Assembly (NCBI RefSeq): GCF_000219915.2
Contig: NC_017964.1
Span: 868,001 to 932,000 of the forward strand
Source of the DNA: Advenella kashmirensis WT001
Lineage (GTDB): Bacteria; Pseudomonadota; Gammaproteobacteria; Burkholderiales; Burkholderiaceae_B
Reading direction: 5' to 3'
DNA: 64,000 bases
Below, one piece after another: positions 47,675-57,886 of the stretch. The position numbers and the translations under genes are program-made. The notes below the pieces were generated by a model that was not told where the DNA came from, did not search any database, and saw nothing but the letters and a program-made list of their open reading frames with translations. Position 1 is the first letter of the stretch, and each line of letters opens with the position of its first letter.

Positions 47675-47780
47675 ACGACCATAAAGTAGCAATAACAAAG
47701 AAGTACCAACAGATAAGCGCAAAAAACATAAGCGCTAAAAAGCAATTACAACGAAGGTCAAACCCTATCAGGAGACAAAC

Positions 47781-48745
47781 ATGATTGGAAAAAAAGCGAT
47801 TTGGATGGCGGGAGCCTTGCTGGCTGTGACCACAACTGTCCATGCGGCAGGATACCCTGACAAGCCAATTTCACTTGCTATCGGATTTCCGCCAGGTGGC
47901 GGTGCCGACAACGTAGCGCGAGTCTATGCAGACCATCTGGCAAAAACCCTGAAGCAGCCGGTCATTGTCGAGAACAGGCCGGGTGCTGGTTCCACTATCG
48001 CAGCAGCCCATGTAGCAAGGGCCAAGCCAGACGGTTATACGATTTTCATGGGTAATTCAAGTGTCATGGGGAGCGACAACGTTCTGTATAAAGTGGCTTA
48101 TACTCCGGATAGTTTCATTCCTGTCAGCCGGCTTACCACATCACCCATGATTCTTATTGCCAGCAAGAAGTCTGGCATAGGTAGTGTTCAGGATTTGCTG
48201 GAAAGGTCGCAGAAAGAGCCGGGCAAGCTGACCTTTGCCTCCTCTGGTAACGGTGTTATAACCCATCTGGCAGGCGTTGAGTTTCTAAGGCTGTCGGGCC
48301 GCAAGCTGCTGCATGTGCCATTCAAGGGAGGCGCGCCGGCGACTCAGTCGGTGGCGGCAGGAGATACTGACATATCGTTTGCGACGGCGCCATCGGCAAA
48401 GGCGATGATCGATACCGGCAAAGTGAAAGGGCTGGCAATTACTTCCAAAACGCCTCCAGCGTGATCAGTCAATATAAACCCATTGACCAGTCCGGGCTAA
48501 AGGGATATGACATCACCAACTGGTGGGGTATTTTCGTTCCGGCTGGCACACCCAAGTCCGTTATTGATACGTTGTTTACGGCTACCGGCAAAGTCCTGGC
48601 GGAGCCGGCTGTCAAAAAGAACTTGACGGCAAACTTTGAAGAGGTTAATCCCTCTGCCAGCCAGCAAGAGTTTGTGCAGTTTGCGCGCACCGAAGGCAAG
48701 CTTGGCCTGGATCTGGCCAGAGAGAGTCTGCAAACAAAGAACTGA
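47781..48745 (+). CDS. Bug/TctC-family periplasmic receptor (frameshifted)
   Basis: A 321-residue receptor after correction, with a signal peptide (TTTVHAAGYPDKPISLAI). Family motifs are IGFPPGGGADNVARVYADHLA, VIVENRPGAGSTIAAAHVARA and FASSGNGVITHLAGVEFL. The frame breaks near 48452, where AAAACGCCTCC should read AAAACGGCCTCC to give TSKTASSVISQYKPIDQSG. It closes the CoA-transferase operon after a 106-bp gap and probably delivers the carboxylate that the transferase activates. Confidence 0.87.
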
Positions 48746-49322
48746 GGACAAGGCGGGGTCTGCCTCGCAGGCAGGGCCCGCTAGCGGCTACGACCTTTTC
48801 ATTAATCCATGGGTATGCAAAAATAAATAATTAATAGATTATTTCGTAATCAATTGGCTATTTTTAAATGTTGTTTACAATATGTCCGATTAAGTTTGTT
48901 ACGGCCAGAGAGATTGAAATGCCGGCGCTGTCGTGCCTGATTACGCGTTTGTCAACGTGAGCGTCAGGCTTGGGTTCAACCCAAGCAGCGCTGCTTGCGG
49001 TCAGTATATGTGGATCTTGCCGATAGCAATCATATGCCGCATTTATGACCGCTGTCATTGAGCGCAGCAGATTGGTTCCCAGACGGCGTTATTGCTGAGC
49101 CTAAAACCCCGGCAATCGATCCGGCCCGAAGTCCAAAGGAGCTGTAGTAATCCGGTGCAGGCGGCATGGTGTTCGAGAAGCGCCTGAAAAGATCACGATC
49201 GAAATAGGTGGCCTTATCGAAGTATCGACCAGTACTCACGCTGCGGGTCTCTACGGTGGCCCTTTTGTTTTTAATCGACACTGGTGCGGTAAGGCATAAC
49301 GTTTTTTCCAGGCAAGTGGGCT
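48746..49322. other. Intergenic region with possible gene remnant on the minus strand
   Basis: A 577-bp gap. On the minus strand two short frames (49030-49281, 83 codons, and 48864-49058, 64 codons) overlap. They read protein-like segments such as SGRYFDKATYFDRDLFRR and YDCYRQDPHILTASSAAWVEPK. They could be one decayed or frameshifted small gene, but I recognise no family. The stretch 48790-48900 is AT-rich. Confidence 0.3.
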
Positions 49323-50570
49323 ATGACAAATACAAAGACGAATACTCAGCCTGACCTTGTCAGAAGGAAACGGGATAGTCGTGCAGGCTGGATGGTACTT
49401 ATCCTGACGCTGACCATTCAGGCGCTGGCGACCATGGTATTGTTGGTTCCGCCGGTAATGGCGCCGGTGCTCTCCGCCCAGTTGGGCGTGCCTGCCGGCT
49501 ATATCGGTTTTTATATTGCCGTGGCTTATCTGTCTGCGATGTTAAGCAGCCTGAGCGCGGGCGCGATGCTGACCATGGTCGGGCCGATCCGCCTGAGTGC
49601 CTTGTGTCTGTTGTCGTCCGCCGTCGGTTTGACCCTGTTCGTGATGGCGCCGTCTGTGTGGACGCTCGCGCTGGCCGGCATATTCATCGGTCTCGGATAT
49701 GGTCCGGTGACCCCGTGCAGTTCGCAGATACTGATTAAAAACACGCCCATGCACCGGCTGAGCCTGATTTTCTCTATTAAGCAAACCGGTGTGCCGCTTG
49801 GTGGGGTGCTGGCCGCCATGATCATGCCCAGCCTGGAGCAAATGGCCGGGTGGCGCAGCGCCCTGGGCGTTGTCTGTGTGGTGCTGTTCATTTGCGCAGT
49901 GGTCTCGCTTTTTGCTCCGCGCTCCTGGGAGCCCGAGGCGACCGGAGCCAGAAAGTCATTCAAAGATGAGTTCTTTGGTGCGCTGGGAACGATTTATCGT
50001 ATTCCTGTGCTGCGCACACTCGCGGTCTGTTCCTTTTGCTTTTCTGTATGCCAACTCACGTTAATGACATATGCCATTACCTTCCTGCATAACGAGGTCA
50101 GTATGTCGCTGGTTCTCGCGGGGGTTTTTCTGTCCGTGTCTCAGGCGGCAGGCGTGGTCGGACGGATTTTGTGGGGCTACCTGGCTGATAATTTCTTTTC
50201 CACCTGGAGCATGTTGCTGATGCTGGCTGCCGGCATGCTCTTGTCTGCCGTTGGCGTCTTTTATATTGACGCCGATTCAAGTGAGTGGTGGATCATCTTT
50301 GTTTTTGCTGTTTTCGGAGCCACTGCCATTGGCTGGAACGGCGTGTATCTGGCTGAAGTAGCCAGGCGTGCGCCGGAGGGGAAATCAGGTTCGGTCACCG
50401 GCGCTACATTGGCCGTTACCTATTTGGGCGTCGTATTAGGGCCGCCGGTCATCGGCCTCATATCACAGGCGGCAGGCGGCTTCGGCTACGGCTTTCTGGC
50501 GTTGCTATTGCCCACGATTGCTTCAATCATCTTGCTGGGCCGGACCAAAAGACATTTTCGGGGGGAGTAG
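49323..50570 (+). CDS. MFS transporter
   Basis: A 415-residue membrane protein with about 12 predicted helices. Typical major-facilitator features are GIFIGLGYGPVTPCSSQILI after helix 4, SIKQTGVPLGGVLAAMI in helix 5, and GRILWGYLADNFF at the start of the second half. The class resembles anion/cyanate-type or sugar-acid-type carriers, but the substrate cannot be read. Uronate dehydrogenase lies 242 bp downstream on the same strand; a shared job is possible but not shown. Intact. Confidence 0.85.
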   Translation: MTNTKTNTQPDLVRRKRDSRAGWMVLILTLTIQALATMVLLVPPVMAPVLSAQLGVPAGYIGFYIAVAYLSAMLSSLSAGAMLTMVGPIRLSALCLLSSAVGLTLFVMAPSVWTLALAGIFIGLGYGPVTPCSSQILIKNTPMHRLSLIFSIKQTGVPLGGVLAAMIMPSLEQMAGWRSALGVVCVVLFICAVVSLFAPRSWEPEATGARKSFKDEFFGALGTIYRIPVLRTLAVCSFCFSVCQLTLMTYAITFLHNEVSMSLVLAGVFLSVSQAAGVVGRILWGYLADNFFSTWSMLLMLAAGMLLSAVGVFYIDADSSEWWIIFVFAVFGATAIGWNGVYLAEVARRAPEGKSGSVTGATLAVTYLGVVLGPPVIGLISQAAGGFGYGFLALLLPTIASIILLGRTKRHFRGE

Positions 50571-50812
50571 AGGCAAGGCAGGTGCTGCCTGGCTGTGCCG
50601 CGGAGCCAGACCCTTGACCTTTGCTGCTATTGACAAGCCCTGGCTGCTGCGCGCTCAAAAAATCATGGAAGCGGGTCACCAGTAGCTCGCAGGCAGGCAT
50701 TTCCCTGAAACACTTTTGTGGTGGTTTTTAGGGTAAACCACAATTTAAAGATGTCAGATAACATACAACAATAAGGCTCATAAATAAACGCTGTATTTCA
50801 GTTGGAATCTTC

Positions 50813-51628
50813 GTGCAAGAGACAAAACCCTTTAAACGCCTATTGTTAACCGGTGCTGCCGGCGGACTGGGCACCGTGCTGCGCCAAACCCTGAAACCCT
50901 TTGCCGATATATTGAGGCTGTCTGACATCATTGCTCCTGCTGAAAAACTGCAGTCGGAAACCGGTGAAGAGCTCATTCTTTGCAATCTGGCCGACAAGGC
51001 ATCGGTAGCGCAATTGGTGGCCGGTTGCGATGCCATCGTACATCTGGGTGGAGTATCGGTTGAGCGCCCATTTGAGGAAATCCTTGAGGCAAATATCAAG
51101 GGTGTGTTCCATATCTATGAGGGCGCGCGACTGCATGGTGTCAAACGGGTGGTTTTCGCCAGTTCGAACCATGCAATCGGCTTTTACCGGCAGGATGAAA
51201 TTATTGACGCCGGTGTGCCGCGCCGACCCGATGGTTATTATGGTCTGTCTAAAGCCTATGGCGAAGAAATGGCCAGTTTCTATTTCGATCGTTATGGCAT
51301 TGAAACGGTCAGCATCCGTATCGGATCCTGCTTTCCGGTTGCGAAAGACCGGCGCATGATGCACACCTGGATCAGTGCCCGCGATTTGACCGAACTCATT
51401 CGTTGTGCGCTGGTAACTGAGGGAGTGGGGCATACGATTGTGTATGGCATGTCTGATAACAAACAGGTGTGGTGGGATAACCACCTTGCCGCCAGGCTGA
51501 ACTTCGTGGCGCAGGACTCATCTGAAATATTTCGCGAGCAGGTGGAGCGCCAGCCCATGCCTGCGGCCGATGACCCTGTGGCTATCTACCAGGGGGGCGC
51601 GTTCACCGCCCAGGGCCCGTTCGAGTAA
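50813..51628 (+). CDS. udh: NAD-dependent uronate dehydrogenase-like protein
   Basis: A 271-residue short-chain/epimerase-fold dehydrogenase. The Rossmann motif is LLTGAAGGLG (residues 11-20). The family stretch CDAIVHLGGVSVERPFEEILEANIKG, SSNHAIGFY and the YxxxK pair Tyr143/Lys147 (YYGLSKAYGEE) match bacterial uronate dehydrogenases, which oxidise D-galacturonate and D-glucuronate to aldarolactones. It starts at GTG 50813 and is followed by an ABC transporter of polar-amino-acid type on the same strand, so it is likely in that operon. The substrate may differ from classical uronates. Confidence 0.82.
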   Translation: MQETKPFKRLLLTGAAGGLGTVLRQTLKPFADILRLSDIIAPAEKLQSETGEELILCNLADKASVAQLVAGCDAIVHLGGVSVERPFEEILEANIKGVFHIYEGARLHGVKRVVFASSNHAIGFYRQDEIIDAGVPRRPDGYYGLSKAYGEEMASFYFDRYGIETVSIRIGSCFPVAKDRRMMHTWISARDLTELIRCALVTEGVGHTIVYGMSDNKQVWWDNHLAARLNFVAQDSSEIFREQVERQPMPAADDPVAIYQGGAFTAQGPFE

Positions 51629-51681
51629 AGTAAATGACTGCAGGACTATATAAAACCGGCCAACCTGGATGGGAGATATAA

Positions 51682-52449
51682 GTGCAGTATGATTTTAATT
51701 TCGCGGGTCTGCTTCCTTACTGGAATACGTTTCTTGAAGGCGCATTACTGACGCTGGAACTGACCCTGGCCTCGACAGTGTTGGGCCTGGCTATCGGTAT
51801 TTTTTGTTCGATCGGCAGTCGCAGCCGGTACCGCTGGGTAAACCGCGCTTGCGCTGTCTACGTTGAGACGATTCGCAACACACCATTTCTGGTGCAAATA
51901 TTTATCTTCTACTTTGGGTTATCCAGTATTGGGCTGCAGATGCCGGCTGCGGTGGCCGCAGTCATAGCCATGGTCATCAATGTAGGCGCCTATTCTTCAG
52001 AGATTATCCGCGCCGGCATGGACGCCATCCCCAAGGGGCAGATTGAGGCCGCAGAATGTCTTGGGCTGTCCCGACCGCGCATCTATTGGCACGTTATTAT
52101 GCTGCCGGCCTTCGAGAAAGTGTATCCGGCCATTACCAGTCAGTTCATTCTGATGATGCTGATGTCGTCCATCACTTCACAGATCTCCACCGAGGAGCTT
52201 ACTGCCGTAGCCAATAATGTGCAATCGGAAACGTTTCTCTCGCTGGAGTCTTACATCGTGGTTGCCGCCCTTTACTTGCTGCTGGCAATCGTGTTGCGGC
52301 TGCTTTTCTGGCTGGCCGGGCAACTGCTGTTTCGGCGCCAGCGGGTTATCGCCCAGGCGCAGCGCCGTTCGCTATCTTTGGGTACGGCAGCGGCCGGCAA
52401 GCGCAAAACGGTGTCGCGCAAGCTGCCGGCCGTTACGATCAGAGGGTAA
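51682..52449 (+). CDS. Polar-amino-acid-type ABC transporter permease (HisM/GlnP family)
   Basis: A 255-residue permease starting at GTG 51682 after GGGAGATATA. It has five hydrophobic helices and the family motif EAAECLGLSRPRIYWHVIMLP. RNTPFLVQIFIFYFGL is typical of amino-acid permeases. The C-terminus is a long basic tail (RRQRVIAQAQRR...). It pairs with the next permease 4 bp downstream. Intact. Confidence 0.9.
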   Translation: MQYDFNFAGLLPYWNTFLEGALLTLELTLASTVLGLAIGIFCSIGSRSRYRWVNRACAVYVETIRNTPFLVQIFIFYFGLSSIGLQMPAAVAAVIAMVINVGAYSSEIIRAGMDAIPKGQIEAAECLGLSRPRIYWHVIMLPAFEKVYPAITSQFILMMLMSSITSQISTEELTAVANNVQSETFLSLESYIVVAALYLLLAIVLRLLFWLAGQLLFRRQRVIAQAQRRSLSLGTAAAGKRKTVSRKLPAVTIRG

Positions 52450-52452
52450 CTC

Positions 52453-53103
52453 ATGGATTCATTTTCTTCTGTACAGCTAATGTATCTGCTCAAGGGTGTG
52501 GGCTGGACGCTGGTGTTGTCGCTGATTTCATTTGCGCTTGGCTCCCTGGCAGGATTTGCAGTGATGCTGGCGCGCGTCTCTGTGCATAAATCAATCCGGG
52601 TGATCACATCTGCCTATATCCAGATGATTCAGGGCATTCCCTTGCTGGTCCTGCTCTTTATTGTTTATTTCGGGGTTGGCATTTTCGGCATCAACGTTGC
52701 GCCACTGGTGGCGTCGGCCCTTGCGTTGATGGTTCATGTGAGCGCATTCCTGGGTGAGATCTGGCGCGGCAGCGTACAGGCCATAGAGAAAACCCAATGG
52801 GAAGCATCAGAGTGCCTGGGCCTGTCGCGCTGGCAATCGCTAATGCTGGTGATTATTCCGCAGGCATTGCGTATGTCATTGCCGCCGTCGGTAGGCTATT
52901 TGGTGCAGGTTATCAAATTGACATCACTCGCATCGGTTGTCGGTTTCGTGGAGCTGACGCGTGCCGGCCAGATCATCAACAACTCGCTGTTCCAGCCATT
53001 TCTGGTTTTCGTGCTGGTGGGCGCCTTTTATTTTGTGCTCTGTTATCCATTGTCGTTATGGAGCAGGGCCATGGAGAGAAAACTCAATGTCGGCAATCGT
53101 TAA
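52453..53103 (+). CDS. Polar-amino-acid-type ABC transporter permease, second subunit
   Basis: A 216-residue permease with QMIQGIPLLVLLFIVYFGVG and the EAA loop EASECLGLSRWQSLMLVIIPQALR. It forms a heterodimer with the preceding permease. It overlaps the ATPase gene by 17 bp. Intact. Confidence 0.9.
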   Translation: MDSFSSVQLMYLLKGVGWTLVLSLISFALGSLAGFAVMLARVSVHKSIRVITSAYIQMIQGIPLLVLLFIVYFGVGIFGINVAPLVASALALMVHVSAFLGEIWRGSVQAIEKTQWEASECLGLSRWQSLMLVIIPQALRMSLPPSVGYLVQVIKLTSLASVVGFVELTRAGQIINNSLFQPFLVFVLVGAFYFVLCYPLSLWSRAMERKLNVGNR

Positions 53104-53815
53104 TGTACGGGATGTACACAAGAAGTTCGGAGAGAATGAGGTGCTCAGGGGCGTGTCGTTTGAGATCGAACGAGGCCAGGTAGTAGCGATCATCGGGCAG
53201 AGCGGATCAGGAAAGAGTACGGCGCTGCGCTGTATGGATCATCTGGAAACCATCAACAGCGGCTCCATTTCGGTCTGTGGCCATGAACTTGGTACGGGTA
53301 CGGTCAATTTGCGTGAACTGCGCAAGGATGTGGGCATCGTATTCCAGAGCTACAACCTGTTTCCGCATCTGACTGTCCTGCAAAACATCATGCTGGCATT
53401 AAAGCATGTACGCAAGCTATCGCGCGAAGAGTGTAGTCGCAAGGCGCAGTACGTGCTTGAGAAAGTGGGCCTGGCTGAAAAAGCGGAAAGCTATCCGGAA
53501 CAGCTATCGGGCGGACAGCAGCAGCGGGTGGCGATTGCCAGGTCACTGGCAATGGAACCCAAAGTCATGCTGTTTGACGAAGTGACTTCCGCGCTGGATC
53601 CGCAATTGACCGGTGAAGTGCTCCGGGTAATTGAAGATCTGGCCAAAGGCGGGATGACCATGGTGCTGGTTACTCATGAAATGTCGTTCGCACGCAGAAT
53701 TGCCGACAAGGTGATTTACATGTATCAGGGCATGGTGTGGGAAACCGGCGGTCCGGAAATCCTGACCAATCCACAAACCCGCGAGTTGCAGGAGTTTATC
53801 GGCACCGGGTTATAG
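53087..53815 (+). CDS. Polar-amino-acid-type ABC transporter ATP-binding protein
   Basis: A 242-residue ATPase of the GlnQ/HisP class. Walker A is GQSGSGKST (residues 37-45), the signature is LSGGQQQRVAIARSLA, Walker B is VMLFDEVTSALDP and the switch histidine is in LVTHEMSFAR. The start at ATG 53087 (MSAIVNVRDVHKK) lies inside the 3' end of the permease gene. Intact. Confidence 0.92.
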   Translation: MSAIVNVRDVHKKFGENEVLRGVSFEIERGQVVAIIGQSGSGKSTALRCMDHLETINSGSISVCGHELGTGTVNLRELRKDVGIVFQSYNLFPHLTVLQNIMLALKHVRKLSREECSRKAQYVLEKVGLAEKAESYPEQLSGGQQQRVAIARSLAMEPKVMLFDEVTSALDPQLTGEVLRVIEDLAKGGMTMVLVTHEMSFARRIADKVIYMYQGMVWETGGPEILTNPQTRELQEFIGTGL

Positions 53816-53868
53816 CAGTTAAAGCAGTTAATCGCAGCTCACTATATTTATAAAAGGTACGACGACAA

Positions 53869-54665
53869 ATGAAATTAATACAGACAGTGAAAACGATCGG
53901 TCTCGGTCTGGGCCTGATGGGTGTTTGCGCGACAAGCCATGCCGGCGCCTGGATACCATCAAGAAAGAGGGCACGATCCGCGTGGCCGTTGCCATGGGCA
54001 TTCCCATGTTCAGTTATGCCAATGCCAATATGGAGCCCGAAGGCTCGGATGTGGACACTGCCAAACTGCTGGCCCAGGATCTGGGCGTTAAACTGGAACT
54101 GGTTCAGATCACCAATGCGGCGCGGGTTCCCAGCATTCAAACCGGCAAGGCAGACCTGACGGTCTCGAGCCTGTCGATCACGCCGGAACGCGCCAAAGTG
54201 GTGGATTTCACGGTCCCGTATGCTTCGCTGCAAACCATTGTCGCTGCGCCCAAGGATGTGCAGATCAAGAGCTATGCAGACCTCAAGGGCCTGCGCCTGG
54301 GCGTGACGCGCGCCACGGTGAATGATGCCGATGTGACCAAGAATGCGAAAGACGCCAATATTCGCCGTTTTGAGGACGACGCTACACTGGTGACTGCCGG
54401 CGTATCGGGACAGGTTCAGGCCGTCTCTTCCCAATGGCCTATTGTGGCGGAAATAAACAAGAAGCAGACCAGCAATCCCTTTGAGACCAAATTTGTCCAG
54501 CATGAATTCATGCTGGGCATTGCCATGCCGAAAAATAATCCAGAACTTAAGGCATGGCTGGACAAGTGGATTCTTGAAAATCTGAAAAACGGCAAGCTGA
54601 ACAATATTTATAAAAAATATCACGGCAATGCGCTTTCACCGAAAGTGGTCAATCAGCAGTCTTGA
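53869..54665 (+). CDS. Polar-amino-acid-type ABC transporter substrate-binding protein (frameshifted)
   Basis: A 265-residue family 3 binding protein after correction. It has a signal peptide (MGVCATSHAG). Motifs are IKKEGTIRVAVAMGIPMFSYAN, GKADLTVSSLSITPERAKVVDFTVPY and LRLGVTRATVNDADVTKNA. The frame breaks near 53945, where one lost base joins the signal peptide to LDTIKKEGTIRV. The ligand-binding arginine usual for amino-acid carboxylates is within the SLSITPERAK segment. It ends the udh-linked operon. Confidence 0.87.
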
Positions 54666-54677
54666 AATCAATGAGCG

Positions 54678-54706
54678 TCCTGGCACTGCATTGATGAGTG
54701 CCAGGA
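54678..54706. terminator. Hairpin between convergent ABC and mvaA operons
   Basis: A perfect 10-bp inverted repeat (TCCTGGCACT / AGTGCCAGGA) with a 9-base loop fills the 49-bp gap between the + strand binding-protein gene and the minus-strand mvaA gene. It could end both transcripts. No T-tract follows. Confidence 0.6.
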
Positions 54707-54714
54707 TGCCGTGA

Positions 54715-55986
54715 TCAGTCAGCTTTCAGATCCTGAAGTATCTTCTGCGCGACGTCTATCCTTATGGTTCCCAGAGCGATCAGGGCATTGGCCACCTGAT
54801 CAATTTGCTGTCCAACAGCACCGGCCATCATGGCAACATTTTGAGCATGCAAGGCCATATGTCCCTTTTGGATGCCCGTTGTTGCCAGTGCTTTTAATGC
54901 CGCAAAATTTTGTGCCAATCCAGTGGCGGCAATAATACGCGCCAATTGGTTTGCACTTGTTACACCCAGTATTTGTAAATTGGCTTTTGCCATAGGATGA
55001 AGTTTGGTCGCCCCGCCAACCAGGCCTACAGCCATTGGCATTTCAATGCTGCCAACCAGATCTCCGTTCTGGTCGATTTCCCAATGTGTCAGGCTGCCGT
55101 AATGCCCGTTACGTGCGGCATAAGCGTGAGCGCCGGCTTCCACCGCGCGCGTGTCATTGCCAGTTGCCAGGACGACGGCCGATACGCCGTTCATGATGCC
55201 CTTGTTATGGGTTGCTGCGCGATAAGGATCAGATTGGGCAAAATGATAGGCGCTCATCATGCCGTCGCGTATTGCTTGCCCACCAATCGCATCGCACGTC
55301 CATGTTGCACGCGCCCGGGCCAGCCGTCTGTCAGCAAGATTGGACAGAATTCTCAGATACACTTTGCCACCTGTCCACTGTTCAATCAGCGGCGCCAGTT
55401 TCTCTGCCATGGTATTGACTGCGTTTGCTCCCATGGCGTCACGCGTGTCGACGATCAGATGGGTAATGACCATGGGCCCCATGCCCGAATCAATGACTCG
55501 CACTTCGATATCCTGCAGACCGCCGCCCAGTGAAAGCAGAATGGGATCGCATTCGTCACATAGCTTTTTTATCTGCGCTTTCTGTTCCAGAATGGCGATT
55601 CTGCAGAATTGCGGATTTGTGATATTAACCAATTGAATTTGGGCAATCATCTGTGAGCCAGACATGGACGTGGTGAATCCGCCGCTGTCATAACACTGTC
55701 TTGCCGCATTGCAAACCGCGGCAACCACCGAGGATTCTTCTGTCGCCATCGGTACCAGGACATCGTGAGCATCGACTTTCATGTTCGTGGCAATACCCAC
55801 CGGAATATTCATGGTGGTAATGACATTTTCAATGAGATGATCGGCTGTGTCCGCGGGCAAATTGCCCGTGTTGAGCATGGCCAGGACCGTTTCCGGTTCC
55901 AGATTGCACCGTTCTTTCAAAATATCCAGGCGACCCTGTATTCCCAGTTTGTGAAAGCCGGCAATTCGAGAGCTGAGTTCAGGCAT
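54715..55986 (-). CDS. mvaA: Class II HMG-CoA reductase, degradative type
   Basis: A 423-residue class II enzyme. Catalytic residues are readable as Glu83 (ATEESS), Lys262 (ATHNKGIMNG), Asp278 (TGNDTRAVE) and His376 (KGHMALH). Class II enzymes of the Pseudomonas mevalonii type run mevalonate + 2 NAD+ + CoA to HMG-CoA to let cells grow on mevalonate. No isoprenoid-pathway kinases are nearby. The gene follows TRAP transporter genes by 30 bp and a MocR regulator is divergent, so uptake and oxidation of mevalonate (or a relative) is the likely role. Intact. Confidence 0.87.
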   Translation of the reverse strand: MPELSSRIAGFHKLGIQGRLDILKERCNLEPETVLAMLNTGNLPADTADHLIENVITTMNIPVGIATNMKVDAHDVLVPMATEESSVVAAVCNAARQCYDSGGFTTSMSGSQMIAQIQLVNITNPQFCRIAILEQKAQIKKLCDECDPILLSLGGGLQDIEVRVIDSGMGPMVITHLIVDTRDAMGANAVNTMAEKLAPLIEQWTGGKVYLRILSNLADRRLARARATWTCDAIGGQAIRDGMMSAYHFAQSDPYRAATHNKGIMNGVSAVVLATGNDTRAVEAGAHAYAARNGHYGSLTHWEIDQNGDLVGSIEMPMAVGLVGGATKLHPMAKANLQILGVTSANQLARIIAATGLAQNFAALKALATTGIQKGHMALHAQNVAMMAGAVGQQIDQVANALIALGTIRIDVAQKILQDLKAD

Positions 55987-56016
55987 GGTGTTTCGTTCCG
56001 TGTGAAAAATAAAAGA

Positions 56017-57328
56017 TCAACGTCTGTCCATCAAGGATGGAAGCCAGGTAACAAGATCCGGGAAGGCTGCGCAAAATATTAGCGCGCATATTTGCAATAT
56101 CATGAACGGCACAACGCCCTTGTATACCGTGCCCATGCCCAGGTGCGCAGGCAATGGCCCCTTTATGTAAAACAGGGTGTAGCCGAAAGGAGGGCTGATA
56201 TAGCCTGTTTGTATCGTGATGGCATACAGGACGCCAAACCAGATTTCATCAAAGCCGAGTAATTTGACGATGGGCAAAAAGACCGGCACGGTAAGCAGGA
56301 TGATGCCGATTTCGTCCAGGACAGTTCCCAGAAAGATCAGAATCAGCATCATTGCCGCCAATATGACGTAAGGATGCACCTGCATGTCGCGGATCAGGTT
56401 CAGGAGGGTATCAGCGCCGCCCAGGCCTGTAAAGACAGAGACATAGCTTTTGCACCAATGGTGATCCACAGAATCATTGTGGTGGCTTTCGCGGTTTCGA
56501 ATGTAGCGTGACGAATGCCGGAATAGTTCAGTTTGCGTTTGAGCATTCCAATGATGAAGGCACCCGCAACGCCCACGGCGGCCGCTTCGGTCGGTGTGGC
56601 GATGCCAAAAAATATTGAGCCCAGTATCAATATGACAAGAATAATGGGAAAAATAACGCCTTTTATACTGCGCAGTTTGGTCGCGAAGGGAACGCGCTCG
56701 CGTCGGGATTGGGGAACGCGTTCAGGATGCGCATAGGAAACGTAAAGAATGTACAGGATGTAGAAAACAGCGAGAATCAGTCCTGGCACGATGCCGGCAA
56801 TGAGCATCTTGCCGATCGAGACCTGGGCTGTCACCGCATAGACAATGGTCAGGATAGACGGTGGAATGAGGATGCCGAGTGTGCCGGACGCGCATATTGT
56901 GCCGGTAACCAGTTTCGGATCATATCCCCGCTTGAGCATTTCGGGCATGGCCAGCAGTCCCATTGCGGTGACTGCAGCGCCGACAACCCTGTCATCGCAG
57001 CCATCAGCACACAGATAAGCACAGTGCCAATGGCTAGTCCGCCCCGCAAGCGCCCGAACCAGATCTCCATAACGCCGTACAGTTCTTCAATAACCCCGGT
57101 GCGCTGTAAAATGGCCGCCATGAAGATATACAGCGGGATGCCCAACAGCGCTTCGGAGCGCATGGTGTCGAAAATCTGCAGTACCATGATCACCACGGCA
57201 TTCGCATCCCAAAGGGTTACCGTAATGAGCAGCGATAAGCCGCCAAGCACGAACGCAATGGGCAGGCCGGTCAGCATGAACAGCGTTAATCCGGCAAACA
57301 TGATGACCAGAATAATGTTCGCGCTCAT
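56017..57328 (-). CDS. TRAP transporter large permease DctM (two frameshifts)
   Basis: The large TRAP membrane subunit, 437 residues after correction, with about 12 helices. Segments are LPIAFVLGGLSLLITVTLWDANAVV, TGTICASGTLGILIPPSILTIVYA and GYISPPFGYTLFYIKG. Breaks lie near 56988 (GGG should be GGGG; restores MTGVVGAAVTAMGLLAMPEM) and near 56447 (AAAA should be AAAAA; restores GAKSYVSVFTGLGGADTLLNL). It overlaps dctQ by 4 bp and precedes mvaA. Confidence 0.88.
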
Positions 57329-57834
57329 GATTGTTGATCCTGTTCTTTGTACAGAACATTGAGCATTTCCGCAAAACTCTGAAGTCCCAGTAATAAAACC
57401 GATATGGGTATGGCAAACTTGACTGGCCAGATTGGCGGATTCCAGGCGGAGAACGATGTTTCCTTATACTCCCATGCCTGCATCGCGGGTGCGAATGAAT
57501 AGGAAAACATGATGATGCTGAACACAATAATGATCACGAAACTGAATACGTCGAGCAGTCGCTGATTTCGTGGCGACAATTTGTGCTTGAGCAAATCAAG
57601 GTTGACATGACCACGCATATGCAGCAAATAGGCCCCGCCAAGCAGAAAGTAGGGACCAAACAACAGCGTTGCCAGTTCCATGCCCCAGGTTGTAGGGGCA
57701 TGAAATACATATCTGCTGATCACTTCGTACAACATCGAAAATACGATGACGAAAATAATCGCCGATGCAATATTGAAGAAGAATTTATTAATGCGGGTAA
57801 TACCCAGGATATAGGCGGACACAAAAGCAGGCAT
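57325..57834 (-). CDS. TRAP transporter small permease DctQ
   Basis: A 169-residue four-helix membrane protein of the DctQ family: ASAIIFVIVFSMLYEVISRYVFHAPTTWGMELATLLFGPYFLLGG and LSPRNQRLLDVFSF. It bridges the periplasmic receptor and the large permease. Overlaps dctM (ATGA type). Intact. Confidence 0.87.
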   Translation of the reverse strand: MPAFVSAYILGITRINKFFFNIASAIIFVIVFSMLYEVISRYVFHAPTTWGMELATLLFGPYFLLGGAYLLHMRGHVNLDLLKHKLSPRNQRLLDVFSFVIIIVFSIIMFSYSFAPAMQAWEYKETSFSAWNPPIWPVKFAIPISVLLLGLQSFAEMLNVLYKEQDQQS

Positions 57835-57886
57835 GGGATAAATCCAAAAAACAATGATGCAGATAGCGTTTATTTCAATTGAATGC

